Assembly: GCA_046593925.1 (NCBI GenBank)
Contig: JBKJQN010000034.1
Location: 1 to 52,929, forward strand
Length of the DNA: 52,929 bases
Origin: JAYVYM01 sp046593925
GTDB lineage: Bacteria; Actinomycetota; Actinomycetes; Mycobacteriales; SCTD01
Direction: 5' to 3'
Made by a program: the position numbers and the translations under genes. Below are positions 1 to 10,394 of this stretch, piece after piece; position 1 is the stretch's first letter; the number at the start of each line of letters is the position of its first letter. Under the pieces are notes generated by a model, which was not told the DNA's origin, searched no databases, and was given only the letters and a program-made list of their open reading frames with translations.

Positions 1-47
1 GCCCAACGGGTCGGTAAGCGCGTCCGGGGGTCGAAGGCGGCCCCGCG

Positions 48-62
48 TAGGATCAGACAATG
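48..62 (+). promoter_or_regulatory. Leaderless-type -10 box in the leuS leader
   Basis: TAGGAT at 48-53 is followed after 6 bases by ATG at 60. It matches the box-to-start arrangement seen before many genes in this window. It probably drives the tiny leader ORF and leuS behind it. Confidence 0.5.
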
Positions 63-86
63 CCCCCGCCGTCCGGGGAACGCTGA
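60..86 (+). CDS. Possible leader peptide MPPPSGER upstream of leuS
   Basis: Eight codons, ATG at 60 to TGA at 84-86, starting exactly 6 bases after a -10-like TAGGAT box, so it would be read from a leaderless transcript. Three consecutive prolines are the only feature of note; such runs slow ribosomes that lack EF-P, which would suit an attenuation or sensing role. It contains no leucine codon, so classical leucine-starvation attenuation is not supported. Chance occurrence cannot be excluded. Confidence 0.3.
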   Translation: MPPPSGER

Positions 87-90
87 TATC

Positions 91-129
91 GCTGTCACAT
101 GGCGCTGTCACATGGCGCTGTCACATGGT
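91..129 (+). repeat. 13-bp tandem repeat, three copies, in the leuS leader
   Basis: The unit GCTGTCACATGGC occurs at 91-103 and 104-116 and, with one change at the last base, at 117-129. A partial copy (GCTGTC) follows at 130-135. Each full unit contains an ATG. The array lies between the leader ORF and the leuS ribosome binding site. Confidence 0.9.
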
Positions 130-233
130 GCTGTCGGAAGGCGACGCTGTGGGATGGCTGCGTCGGGGGGCGCGGTCCGCGTCAGAACCGGCGCCGCTGT
201 AGGTCCGAAGCTGCACTCGAGGAGGAACAACCG

Positions 234-2720
<2,487 letters not shown>

Positions 2721-2735
2721 CCAAAGTGCCACAGC

Positions 2736-2768
2736 GGGCGGGTGCGCCCCCCTCGACCGCACCCGCCC
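2736..2768 (+). terminator. Hairpin terminator after leuS
   Basis: Perfect 11-bp inverted repeat, GGGCGGGTGCG at 2736-2746 and CGCACCCGCCC at 2758-2768, with an 11-base loop, 16 bases after the leuS stop. There is no T-run, which is usual for actinobacterial terminators. Confidence 0.65.
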
Positions 2769-2816
2769 TCCACGGGCAGAGCGCGCCGGACCGCCGCTGA
2801 TACCTGCGGTGGGGCC

Positions 2817-2832
2817 TAGCCTTCGCCGGGTG
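2817..2832 (+). promoter_or_regulatory. Leaderless-type -10 box of degV
   Basis: TAGCCT at 2817-2822, 7 bases before the GTG start at 2830; no Shine-Dalgarno lies between. Confidence 0.6.
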
Positions 2833-3678
2833 ACCTCGCAGGTGGCCGTCGTGACCGACAGCACGGCGTACCTGCCGAGCGGACTGGCGGAGCAGCACGG
2901 CATCGGGGTGGTGCCGCTGCATGTGGTGCTGGGACGGCGTACGGGCGTCGAAGGGTTGCAGGTCTCGCCGGCCGATGTGGCGCTCGCGCTGCGTGAGCGG
3001 CGCATCGAGGTCACGACATCGCGGCCGACCCCCGCCGAGTTCGCTGCCGCGTACCGGGCCTGCGACGCTCGCCACGTGGTGTCGGTGCACCTCTCGGCGG
3101 CGCTGTCGGGAACGGTGGATGCGGCCGTTCTCGCGGCTCGCGAAGTCGCCGCAGACGGTATCGAGGTGCGCGTCGTCGACACCCGGACCATCGCGATGGG
3201 GCTGGGCTTCGCCGTCCTCGCGGCTGCCTGCTACGCCGAGAAGCGAAGCCCCGTCGGTGACGTCGAAGGGGCGGCCCGCGAGGCCGCCGCCCGGACGTCA
3301 CTGCTGTTCTACGTCGACACGCTCGAGCACCTGCGCCGGGGTGGGCGGATCGGGGCGGCGCGTGCGCTGTTGGGCACGGCCCTCGCGGTCAAGCCCCTGC
3401 TGCACGTCGTCGACGGTGTCATTGCCCCGCTGGAGCGGGTCCGCACCGCCGCCCGGGCGCTTGCGCGAATGGCGGACCGCGCGGTGGAGGCAGCGGGCGA
3501 CGGCCCGGCCGATATCGCCGTGCACCACCTCGCGGCACCCGAACGCGCCGCCGTGCTAGCCGAGCGGCTGCGTGCCCGGTTGCCCGGCCTGGTCACCCTG
3601 TACAGCTCCGAGGTCGGCGCCGTCGTCGGTGCCCACGTCGGCCCCGGGCTGCTCGGGGTGGTGGTCTCGCCCCGGTGA
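2830..3678 (+). CDS. DegV family fatty-acid-binding protein
   Basis: A 282-residue soluble protein of the DegV (FakB-like) family, which binds a fatty acid between two domains and, in characterised species, presents it to a fatty acid kinase. Recognisable parts are the N-terminal VVTDSTAYLPS, the TSRPTP segment at about 63-68 and HLSAALSGT at about 87-95, which line the ligand pocket in the family. The GTG at 2830 fits the first family motif and sits behind a leaderless-type box. The stop overlaps the plsY start (GTGA), so the pair is translationally coupled, which suits a shared role in acyl supply for phospholipids. Confidence 0.9.
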   Translation: MTSQVAVVTDSTAYLPSGLAEQHGIGVVPLHVVLGRRTGVEGLQVSPADVALALRERRIEVTTSRPTPAEFAAAYRACDARHVVSVHLSAALSGTVDAAVLAAREVAADGIEVRVVDTRTIAMGLGFAVLAAACYAEKRSPVGDVEGAAREAAARTSLLFYVDTLEHLRRGGRIGAARALLGTALAVKPLLHVVDGVIAPLERVRTAARALARMADRAVEAAGDGPADIAVHHLAAPERAAVLAERLRARLPGLVTLYSSEVGAVVGAHVGPGLLGVVVSPR

Positions 3679-4226
3679 ACGGGCTGATCCTGTCGGCGGC
3701 CGCAGCCGGCTACCTGGTCGGGTCGGTGTCGCCGGCGGTCCTGCTGGCCCGCGCCCGGGGCGTCGACCTGCGCGGCATCGGCTCGGGCAACCCGGGCGCT
3801 GCCAACGCCGGGCGGGCGCTCGGCCGCAAGCTCGGTGTGCTTGTCGCACTGCTCGACGCGTTGAAGGGCCTTGTGCCCGCTGCCGGCTTCGGGTTGGTCG
3901 ACCACCGCGCGGGGCTCGTCGCCGGCGTCGCCGCCGTCCTGGGCCACGTGACGTCACCATTCCTGCGCGGCCGCGGGGGCAAGGGCGTGGCGACGGCCAC
4001 CGGCGCGGTGCTCGGCTCGCATCCGCTCTGGGCGCCGGTCGTCATGCTGACCTGGGCGCTCGCGCTCGGCGGGTCGCGCTGGATAGCGCTCGCGTCGGTG
4101 ACGGCGGCCCTCTCGCTCGTCGTGGTGGCCGTCGTCGCGCGCGAGGACGTGCTGTGGGCCGGGCTGCTGTTATTGATCATCCTTGTCCGCCATCAGGGCA
4201 ACCTGGCCAGGCGGCTGCGGCGCTGA
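3675..4226 (+). CDS. plsY: Glycerol-3-phosphate acyltransferase PlsY
   Basis: Integral membrane enzyme that transfers an acyl group from acyl phosphate to glycerol-3-phosphate, the first step of phospholipid synthesis. The 183-residue protein shows conserved PlsY loops: GSGNPGAAN at 36-44 and RGRGGKGVAT at about 98-107, with several hydrophobic helices. It starts with GTG inside the degV stop (GTGA overlap). The length is slightly short for the family (about 190-200), with only a brief basic tail (RRLRR). Confidence 0.93.
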   Translation: MNGLILSAAAAGYLVGSVSPAVLLARARGVDLRGIGSGNPGAANAGRALGRKLGVLVALLDALKGLVPAAGFGLVDHRAGLVAGVAAVLGHVTSPFLRGRGGKGVATATGAVLGSHPLWAPVVMLTWALALGGSRWIALASVTAALSLVVVAVVAREDVLWAGLLLLIILVRHQGNLARRLRR

Positions 4227-4322
4227 GGCGCCAACCGGCGCCAGGACCGGTGGGCTCGTCCACAGCCGGAGCGTGCGTCCACAGGCGGCACGCGTGCGCT
4301 GACCGACTGCTCGGGGGCCTCT

Positions 4323-4337
4323 TAGCGTCCCCCCGTG
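4323..4337 (+). promoter_or_regulatory. Leaderless-type -10 box of comEA
   Basis: TAGCGT at 4323-4328, 6 bases before GTG 4335. CTGACC at 4299-4304, 18 bases upstream, could serve as a weak -35. Confidence 0.6.
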
Positions 4338-5411
4338 CCCCTGTTGCGCCGCACCCCGGCTGCCGACCCGCAGGCCGCCGCGCGGCTGGCTGCGGTCCTT
4401 CGCACAGCCGGCGGCTGGCTGCCGCCGCCGGCGCCCGTACCGGGAAAGTCCGCGCCCGTACGGGAGCAGCGCGGAGCGTGGTCCCGGCTCCGGGCTGCTC
4501 CCGGTCCGGCGGGTGTGGCGGGCAGCCCGTCACGGTCGGTGCGGGACGTCGGGAGAGGCGGTCAGGCCCAACCGCAGGGGGGCGGTGGCAGCCCGCCCGT
4601 CCTGAGCCCGGGCGACCTGGCTACGGCTGGCGGCAACCATGACAGCCGGGATGTCGGTGACGACAGCGACGTCGACCGAGCGGAGCCGGCGGACGGCGAC
4701 ACGGACCAGCGGCAACCCGACGGCGGGGTACCGACCGGGCCGGTAGGCGCCGTTCTGGAGCCCTGGCGTCGGGGCCGTCTGGACCCGGGCCGGCGCGGCG
4801 TCGTCGCGCTTGGGCTGGTCGCCCTCGTCGCGGCGCTGATCGCGGGGACGGTCGTGCTGCGGTCCAGACCGCACGAGGTCAGCGCGCCACCCGTCGTCAC
4901 GGCCGGTGTCCCGGTCCCGGGGAGCGCCAACGCGGCAGGCGCGTCAGCCGACATAGCGGCGGCCGGCGGCAAGCCGGGCGGCCCGTCGGCGGCGCCGGCC
5001 GGTGTCATCGTCGTGGCGGTGGGCGGTCGGGTCGTCCGCCCGGGGCTGGTGCGCCTGCCGGTCGGGAGCCGGGTCGACGATGCCGTACGGGCGGTGGGCG
5101 GCGCGCTGCCGGGGGCCGACCTGGGTTCCCTCAACCTCGCTCGTCGCCTCGTCGACGGCGAACAGGTCCAGGTCGGTGTACCCCAACCGGCCGCCAGCGC
5201 CGGGGCCAGCGGGCCGGCGACGCTGCTCGACCTGAACGCAGCCACCCTGCAGCAGCTGGACGTCCTGCCCGGGATCGGGCCGGTCCTGGCGCAGAAGGTG
5301 CTGGACTGGCGGACCGAGCACGGCCGCTTCGACTCGGTGGACCAGCTCCGTGAGGTTCCGGGGATCGGGGAGAGCAAGTACGCCGAGCTCAAGGGCAAGG
5401 TGTCGGTGTGA
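4335..5411 (+). CDS. comEA: ComEA-like DNA-binding competence protein
   Basis: Membrane-anchored DNA receptor of the natural-transformation type. The 358 residues comprise a long low-complexity Pro/Gly/Arg-rich N-terminal part, one membrane segment at about 155-177 (VVALGLVALVAALIAGTVVL), a Pro/Ala/Gly linker, an SLBB-type domain at about 224-284, and a C-terminal double helix-hairpin-helix at about 298-358 (LPGIGPVLAQKVLDWR and EVPGIGESKY). The unusual part is the roughly 150-residue N-terminal cytoplasmic extension. It overlaps comEC by 4 bases. Whether the organism is competent cannot be judged, since no pilus genes are in view. Confidence 0.92.
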   Translation: MPLLRRTPAADPQAAARLAAVLRTAGGWLPPPAPVPGKSAPVREQRGAWSRLRAAPGPAGVAGSPSRSVRDVGRGGQAQPQGGGGSPPVLSPGDLATAGGNHDSRDVGDDSDVDRAEPADGDTDQRQPDGGVPTGPVGAVLEPWRRGRLDPGRRGVVALGLVALVAALIAGTVVLRSRPHEVSAPPVVTAGVPVPGSANAAGASADIAAAGGKPGGPSAAPAGVIVVAVGGRVVRPGLVRLPVGSRVDDAVRAVGGALPGADLGSLNLARRLVDGEQVQVGVPQPAASAGASGPATLLDLNAATLQQLDVLPGIGPVLAQKVLDWRTEHGRFDSVDQLREVPGIGESKYAELKGKVSV

Positions 5412-7828
5412 CGGTCCGGCCCGACCAGGACGTGCCGGACCTGCGACTGGTACTGCCCGCCGTGGCGGCCTGGCTGGTGGCCTGGCAGGTGCGCACGCTG
5501 CCTGTCGAGGTCGTCGTCGTGGGAGCGGTCGGATGCCTTGCCGCCGCGGGCCTGGTCGTCGTTCGCCAGCGTGGGTCCGCGGCAGCGCTGGTCATCACGG
5601 CGACCCTGTTGTGTGCGGCGGCCGCCGGGCTGTCGATGGCGGCCCGCACCCAGGTGCGCACCACCGGTCCACTGCCGGCACTGGCCGCGCGGGCAGCTGC
5701 CGTGGCCGTCACCGGGGTCGTCCTTGACGACCCCCGTGGGGCGGCGGTGCAGCGCGGTCGCGACCCACTGGTTGTGGTGCGGATGCGGGTCGAGGTGCTC
5801 GAGGCGGGCGGCCGGACCACGACGCTACGGGCCCCGGTGCTGGTGCTGTCGACGGACCAGACGTGGCTGTCGCTGCTGCCGTCGCAGCACGTCCGGACCG
5901 AGGGTCGGCTGCGGGCCGCGGATCCTGGCGACGACGTCGCCGCGGTGCTGTCCGGGCGCGGGCCGCCGCAGGTGCGCTCCGCGCCGAGCCGGGTGCAGCG
6001 CGTTGCGGGGTATCTGCGGGCCGGCCTACGGGACGCCGTCGCACCGCTGCCCGACGACGAGCGCGGCCTGCTGCCCGGGCTCGTCCTCGGCGACACCAGC
6101 CGACTGCCAGCCGACCTGCGCGACGACTTCCGCACTGTCGGGCTCACCCACCTCGTTGCGGTCTCCGGCACCAACGTCGCCATCGTCCTCGCGGCGGTCC
6201 TTGCGCTCGCGGGTCGCTCCGGTGTGGGGCTGCGCTGGCGGCCGCTACTCGCAGGCCTCGCGCTGGTCGCCTTCGTGATCCTGGCGCGGCCGTCGCCGAG
6301 CGTGCTTCGGGCTGCCGTGATGGGCACGATCGGTCTGCTTGCCCTGCTCACCGGCGGTCGCCGCCGGGCGGTCCCGAGCCTGGCCGCGGCCGTGCTCGTC
6401 CTGGTGCTGGTCAGCCCTGATCTTGCCGCCAGCGCGGGCTTCGCCCTGTCAGTGCTGGCCACGGCCGGCCTGCTCGTGCTGGCACCGCCGTGGCGCGAAG
6501 CGCTGGCGCGACGGCTGCCCGGCTGGGCTGCGGACGCTCTTGCCGTGCCGGCCGCGGCGCAGGTCGCCTGCGGGCCGGTAGTTGTCGCCTTGGCTGGGAC
6601 GCTCGGGCTCCTGTCGGTGCCGGCCAACCTGCTGGCCGTCCCGGCGGTCGCGCCCGCGACCGTGCTCGGCGTCGCGGCGGCGCTCCTCGCGCCGGTCTGG
6701 TTACCGCTGGCGCAGGGCGCCGCCTGGCTGGCGTACCTCCCGACGGCGTGGCTCGTCCTGCTGTCCAGGGTCGGCAGCTCGTTGCCACTGGCCGCGCTGC
6801 CCTGGCCGGACGGGTCGGGTGGGGCACTGCTGCTCGCCGGCCTTACCGCCTTGGCGTTCCCCGCGCTGTCGAGGCGACGGCTGCGACGTGTACTGCTGGC
6901 CGTGACGGTCGGTGCGGCGACGACCTGCGGCGGGCTGGCGCTGGCAGCACCGGCGTGGCCGGCGGCCGGCTGGTTCCTCGTGATGTGCGACATCGGCCAG
7001 GGCGACGCCCTCGTCGTCCGCACCGGCGACCACGAAGCCCTCGTTGTAGACGCGGGCCCGGACCCCGACCTTGTGGATGGGTGCCTGCGCCGGCTCGGGG
7101 TGAGTCGGATACCGCTGATCGTGCTCACCCACCCGCACGCCGACCACGTCGATGGGCTGCCCGGTGTGCTGCGCGGGCGCGCGGTCGGAGCAGTCGAGGT
7201 GGGTCCTGCCGACGATCCGGCCGGGCAGGCCGCGAAGGTAGCCGCGTGGACGCGGGCGGCAGCAGTACCGCTCGTGCGGGCGTCGGTCGGCGAGGTCCGG
7301 CAGCTCGGCCCGGCGCGCTGGTCGGTGGTTGCGCCGGGCCGCAGATATCACGGCACGCGCTCGGACCCCAACAACGACAGCGTGGTCCTGCGCCTCGAGG
7401 TCGCCGGCACGGTCGTGCTGCTGGCCGGCGACGTCGAGCCAGAAGCGCAGGCCGATCTGCTGGCCGGCGGCGCGGACGTCCGCGCCGACGTGCTGAAGGT
7501 CCCGCACCACGGCTCGGACCACCAGAGCCCGGCCTTCCTGGCCGCCGTCGGCGCCCGGGTGGTGATCACCAGCGTGGGTGCTGGCAACACCTACGGTCAC
7601 CCGTCGGCGCGCACACTGGATCAGCTGCTGGGGCAGGGCGCGCGCAGCTACCGCACCGATCTCGACGGGGACATCGCGCTGGTGCACAGAGGCGACGAGC
7701 TGCGGGTACTCGCCCGGCACGGGACAGGGACCGCGAGGGCGCCGCCGTGCTGTCACGCACTGTCCGACCGCACCGGGGCGGGCTGTCAGCCGTCGATCTG
7801 CACCCGGTCGATGTCCCCGGCGAAGTAG
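5408..7828 (+). CDS. comEC: ComEC/Rec2 DNA uptake channel
   Basis: Polytopic membrane protein, 806 residues, which forms the channel for single-stranded DNA in transformation. It has N-terminal membrane helices with a soluble DUF4131-like domain, the competence core beginning near HLVAVSGTNVAI (about 247-258), and a C-terminal metallo-beta-lactamase-like nuclease domain with HPHADH at 575-580 and the later PHHGSDH motif. The last 25 or so residues (after about ARHGTGTAR) look unlike the family. The final 43 bases of this gene are antisense to the 3' end of the decayed LamG gene, so the native stop may have been lost. Confidence 0.93.
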   Translation: MTVRPDQDVPDLRLVLPAVAAWLVAWQVRTLPVEVVVVGAVGCLAAAGLVVVRQRGSAAALVITATLLCAAAAGLSMAARTQVRTTGPLPALAARAAAVAVTGVVLDDPRGAAVQRGRDPLVVVRMRVEVLEAGGRTTTLRAPVLVLSTDQTWLSLLPSQHVRTEGRLRAADPGDDVAAVLSGRGPPQVRSAPSRVQRVAGYLRAGLRDAVAPLPDDERGLLPGLVLGDTSRLPADLRDDFRTVGLTHLVAVSGTNVAIVLAAVLALAGRSGVGLRWRPLLAGLALVAFVILARPSPSVLRAAVMGTIGLLALLTGGRRRAVPSLAAAVLVLVLVSPDLAASAGFALSVLATAGLLVLAPPWREALARRLPGWAADALAVPAAAQVACGPVVVALAGTLGLLSVPANLLAVPAVAPATVLGVAAALLAPVWLPLAQGAAWLAYLPTAWLVLLSRVGSSLPLAALPWPDGSGGALLLAGLTALAFPALSRRRLRRVLLAVTVGAATTCGGLALAAPAWPAAGWFLVMCDIGQGDALVVRTGDHEALVVDAGPDPDLVDGCLRRLGVSRIPLIVLTHPHADHVDGLPGVLRGRAVGAVEVGPADDPAGQAAKVAAWTRAAAVPLVRASVGEVRQLGPARWSVVAPGRRYHGTRSDPNNDSVVLRLEVAGTVVLLAGDVEPEAQADLLAGGADVRADVLKVPHHGSDHQSPAFLAAVGARVVITSVGAGNTYGHPSARTLDQLLGQGARSYRTDLDGDIALVHRGDELRVLARHGTGTARAPPCCHALSDRTGAGCQPSICTRSMSPAK

Positions 7829-8477
7829 TCACAGCCTGCGTCGACCTGGTTGCAGTGGAGCTTGCCGGCGATGGTCAGTGGGCTCGCATTCGAGATGCTC
7901 CCGGTCGGTCCGTGCCCGGTGCGCACCGAGCCGTCGACGGTCATCACCAACGTGTCGACAGTGCGGGCGCAGCGCACCGTGTGCCACGCCCCGTCATCGA
8001 CGCGGGAGACGGTCTTGACCGACGTGCTCCCGGTGGCCCCCGGAACAGACAGCTCAGCGGACTCTTGTGGACCTCGAGCGTGACGAACCCCCCCGCGCCG
8101 CCGGATTGGCCCTCCTGGATGACACATTGCCTTCCGTTGACGTCGTACGGAAGCGCACGGTGATCGCGTGGTCGCGGGTGCCAGGGTCGACGGCTGGCGA
8201 GTCCGGTACCTGCACGACGTGACCGGGATGCGGCGGCGGCTGCTTGGGTGCCAGGAAGGCGAACCGGTATCCGGTGCCCCCGCGCGCCAGGGTGACGCCG
8301 GTGGTGACCTCACCGCCGATCCGGCCGTCGCGATGCGCTCCGCTGCTGTCGTGCAGGACGGTGGCGCCCGCGGGCTCGTTCAGCTCGTAGCGCGATGACG
8401 CTGCCCGCGGCCTCGGCCGGGGTGGCGTCGAAGGCGGCCGTGCCAAGGGCGAGGACGGCAGCCGCTGCCACGTGCAC
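7786..8477 (-). pseudogene. Frameshifted LamG (concanavalin A-like) secreted protein
   Basis: Reading the minus strand from GTG at 8477 gives an Ala-rich signal peptide ending about TPAEAA. A LamG-type beta-sandwich domain then continues only if the frame is changed three times: near 8390 (one extra C before YELNEPAGATVLHDSSG), near 8121-8125 (two extra bases between GNV and IQEGQSGGAGGF), and in the G-run at 8037-8041 (one G missing, between SPLSCLFRG and ATGSTSVKT). The last part, SRVDDGAWHTVRC ... LHCNQVDAGCDYFAGDIDRVQI, is a clear LamG C-terminus. Reassembled it would be a secreted protein of about 230 residues. A GGTAGGGA-like ribosome binding site precedes the GTG. It is either a true pseudogene or a patch of sequencing errors; three independent shifts in 700 bases favour decay. 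Confidence 0.8.
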
Positions 8478-8620
8478 GGAGATATCCCTACCGGCCTTGC
8501 CCGAACTCCTCGCAGAAGGGCGGTCGAGAGGCCGTCGGCCGCTGACGGTAGTGCCGCCCGGCCCGGCCGACAACGTCCTGACAGGGTGCGCTGCCCCAGC
8601 GTGAGCAACCGGGGGCGTGG

Positions 8621-8635
8621 CACGATCGGCCGATG
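8621..8635 (+). promoter_or_regulatory. Leaderless-type -10 box of holA
   Basis: CACGAT at 8621-8626 with 6 bases to ATG 8633. It has C instead of T at the first position, as at two other starts here. Confidence 0.45.
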
Positions 8636-9601
8636 CCCTCCGCCCGCGTGCTCGTGCCGCTGACGCTGGTGGTCGGCGACGAGGATCTGCTGGTGGGTCG
8701 CGCGATAGGCGCGATCGTGCGGGCGGCCCGGGCGCAGGACCCGCAGGTCGACGTCCGCGACCTGACCGCGGCCGACCTGCTGCCGGGCGACCTGCCCGAG
8801 CTGCTCAGCCCGTCGCTGTTCGGCGACCGGCGGGTGCTCGTCCTGCGCGCCGTGCAGGACCTGGACAAGCAGGTCGCCGGGGAGCTGGCGGCGTACGCCG
8901 CCGGACCTCTGGAGGAGGTCAGTGTCGTGGCCTGTCACGCGGGCGGGGTGAAGGGCAAGGCGCTGCTGACGGCCCTGGTTGCTGCCGGTGCCCGTCGGGT
9001 CGAGGCGCCCAGGATGAAGCAGCTGTCCGCCCGACGGGACTTCCTGCGGGCCGAGCTTCGCGTGGAGGGCCGCAGCGTGACCGAAGGGGCGGTGACGGCG
9101 CTGCTCGACGCGGTCGGCAGCGACCTGCGGGAGCTGTGCTCCGCCGCCGGTCAGCTGCTCGCCGACACCAGCGGTCCGGTCGACGAGGAGGTCGTCGGCC
9201 GCTACCACCGCGGACGCGCTGACCTCACCGGGTTCAGCGTCGCCGACAAAGCCGTCGAAGGCGACCTGGCGGGTGCCCTGGAGCTCACCAGATACGGCCA
9301 GGCGACCGGGCTCGCCCCGGTGCTGGTGACCAGCGCGCTCGCCGGCGCGCTGCGCTCGATCGCGCTGGTGGCGTCGGCCGGCCACGCGCCGGCCGCGCAG
9401 GTCGCGAGCCAGTTGGGAATGCCGCCGTGGAAGGTCGACAAGACCCGCAAGCAGGCCCGCGGTTGGCGTCCGGAGGGGTTGTCGACGGCGCTGCGCGCGG
9501 TCGCCGACGCCGACGCCGAAGTCAAGGGTGGCGCCGCCGACCAGCAGTACGCCGTGGAGCGAGCGCTGCTGGCAGTCGTGCAGGCCCGTGGCGGCCGGTG
9601 A
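8633..9601 (+). CDS. holA: DNA polymerase III delta subunit
   Basis: Clamp-loader subunit that opens the beta sliding clamp at the replication fork. The 322-residue protein matches the HolA fold: an N-terminal RecA-like part (LTLVVGDEDLLVGRAI, FGDRRVLVLR), a region containing PRMKQLSARRDFLRAEL, the helical GSDLRELCSAAGQLL segment, and the C-terminal collar region (QLGMPPWKVDKTRKQARGW). Its stop overlaps the next start. Length is normal for actinobacterial homologues. Confidence 0.94.
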   Translation: MPSARVLVPLTLVVGDEDLLVGRAIGAIVRAARAQDPQVDVRDLTAADLLPGDLPELLSPSLFGDRRVLVLRAVQDLDKQVAGELAAYAAGPLEEVSVVACHAGGVKGKALLTALVAAGARRVEAPRMKQLSARRDFLRAELRVEGRSVTEGAVTALLDAVGSDLRELCSAAGQLLADTSGPVDEEVVGRYHRGRADLTGFSVADKAVEGDLAGALELTRYGQATGLAPVLVTSALAGALRSIALVASAGHAPAAQVASQLGMPPWKVDKTRKQARGWRPEGLSTALRAVADADAEVKGGAADQQYAVERALLAVVQARGGR

Positions 9602-9909
9602 GCCGCCGGACGCTGTACGGGCGGGTGCTGCGCCTCCGGTACGTCCGACCCAGGCCCTGGCAGCGCGCGGCGCTGTCGGACGGCGCGTTCGTGGTGGGTG
9701 TACTTCTCGCGCTGGCCGACCTCGCCTCGGCCTGGACGCCACTGGTGCTGCCGGTCGCGGTGGCCGCGGTCGTCAAGGCGCACGACGTCGTGGCCGGGGA
9801 GCTCGCCCGGCGACCGCGCGCAGCACCGTCAGTCACCGGGGAACTCAGCCGGTCTCCGGATGCGGCGCGCCCTGCGGGGCGGGCAATGACAACGGCGCCG
9901 GCCCCGTGA
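9598..9909 (+). CDS. Small putative membrane protein coupled to holA
   Basis: A 103-residue frame starting with GTG inside the holA stop codon (GTGA). It has a basic N-terminus (RRTLYGRVLRLRYVRPRPW), then one or two hydrophobic segments (GAFVVGVLLALADLASAW, PLVLPVAVAAVVKAH) and a polar Ala/Pro/Arg tail. I do not recognise a family. Translational coupling to holA and the membrane-like middle are the arguments that it is real. It ends in a hairpin shared with convergent rpsT. Confidence 0.5.
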   Translation: MSRRTLYGRVLRLRYVRPRPWQRAALSDGAFVVGVLLALADLASAWTPLVLPVAVAAVVKAHDVVAGELARRPRAAPSVTGELSRSPDAARPAGRAMTTAPAP

Positions 9910-9924
9910 GGGGGACGGCGCCGG
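9892..9924. terminator. Possible bidirectional hairpin between holA operon and rpsT
   Basis: CGCC..CCCC at 9896-9905 can pair with GGGG..GGCG at 9910-9920 around a GTGA loop. The block ACGGCGCCGG is also repeated directly at 9892-9901 and 9915-9924. It lies between convergent genes; the stem has an internal loop and no T-run. Confidence 0.4.
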
Positions 9925-9941
9925 CGGGCGACGTGGCCGGG

Positions 9942-10214
9942 TCAGGCGCTGGCGGCCAACTCGGCGACCCGCCTGGCCATCGCCGACTTCCGGTTGGCTG
10001 CCTGGTTGGCGTGGATGACGCCCTTGCTGGTGGCCTTGTCCAGCTGCCGGCTCGCGGCCTGCAGGTGGGCGCTCGCCGCCGCGGCATCGCCGAGCTCGGC
10101 GGCCGCGCGGAACTTGCGAATTGCCGTCTTCAGAGAGCTCTTGACTGCCTTGTTGCGCAGCCGGGCCTTCTCGTTCGTCTTGATCCGCTTGATCTGGGAC
10201 TTGATGTTCGCCAC
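9942..10214 (-). CDS. rpsT: 30S ribosomal protein S20
   Basis: A small basic protein of 90 residues that binds 16S rRNA early in 30S assembly. The start ANIKSQIKRIKTNEKAR and the later ATSKGVIHANQAANRKSAMARR are diagnostic of S20. It begins with GTG at 10214, preceded by a GAGGA ribosome binding site. It is transcribed alone, opposite to both neighbours, the usual arrangement next to holA. Confidence 0.97.
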   Translation of the reverse strand: MANIKSQIKRIKTNEKARLRNKAVKSSLKTAIRKFRAAAELGDAAAASAHLQAASRQLDKATSKGVIHANQAANRKSAMARRVAELAASA

Positions 10215-10378
10215 GCGCGAGAGTCCTCGTCCGTCCGGGGGTGTGTACGGCAGGTATGTGCACAGCAGGCGTGCGGCGGTGCAGCACGCGGTTCAACGGA
10301 GCGTAGCAGTCGGTCCCGGGGCCCGTGGGCGCGTTGAGGGCTTCACGGTTGGGCAACACCGGCGACACACGACCCGCC

Positions 10379-10394
10379 TAGCGTCCCGTCCGTG
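10379..10394 (+). promoter_or_regulatory. Leaderless-type -10 box of the ATP-grasp operon
   Basis: TAGCGT at 10379-10384, 7 bases before GTG 10392; no ribosome binding site is present. Confidence 0.6.

Noticed and set aside
91..135. CRISPR-like array
   Set aside because: The units are adjacent with no spacers and only 13 bp long; no cas genes are present.
99..233. Longer leuS start at ATG 99
   Set aside because: It would translate the 13-bp repeats and add 45 residues foreign to LeuRS; GTG 234 has a strong Shine-Dalgarno.
7786..8477. Programmed frameshifting in the LamG gene
   Set aside because: Three separate shifts, two without slippery sequences, make recoding implausible.
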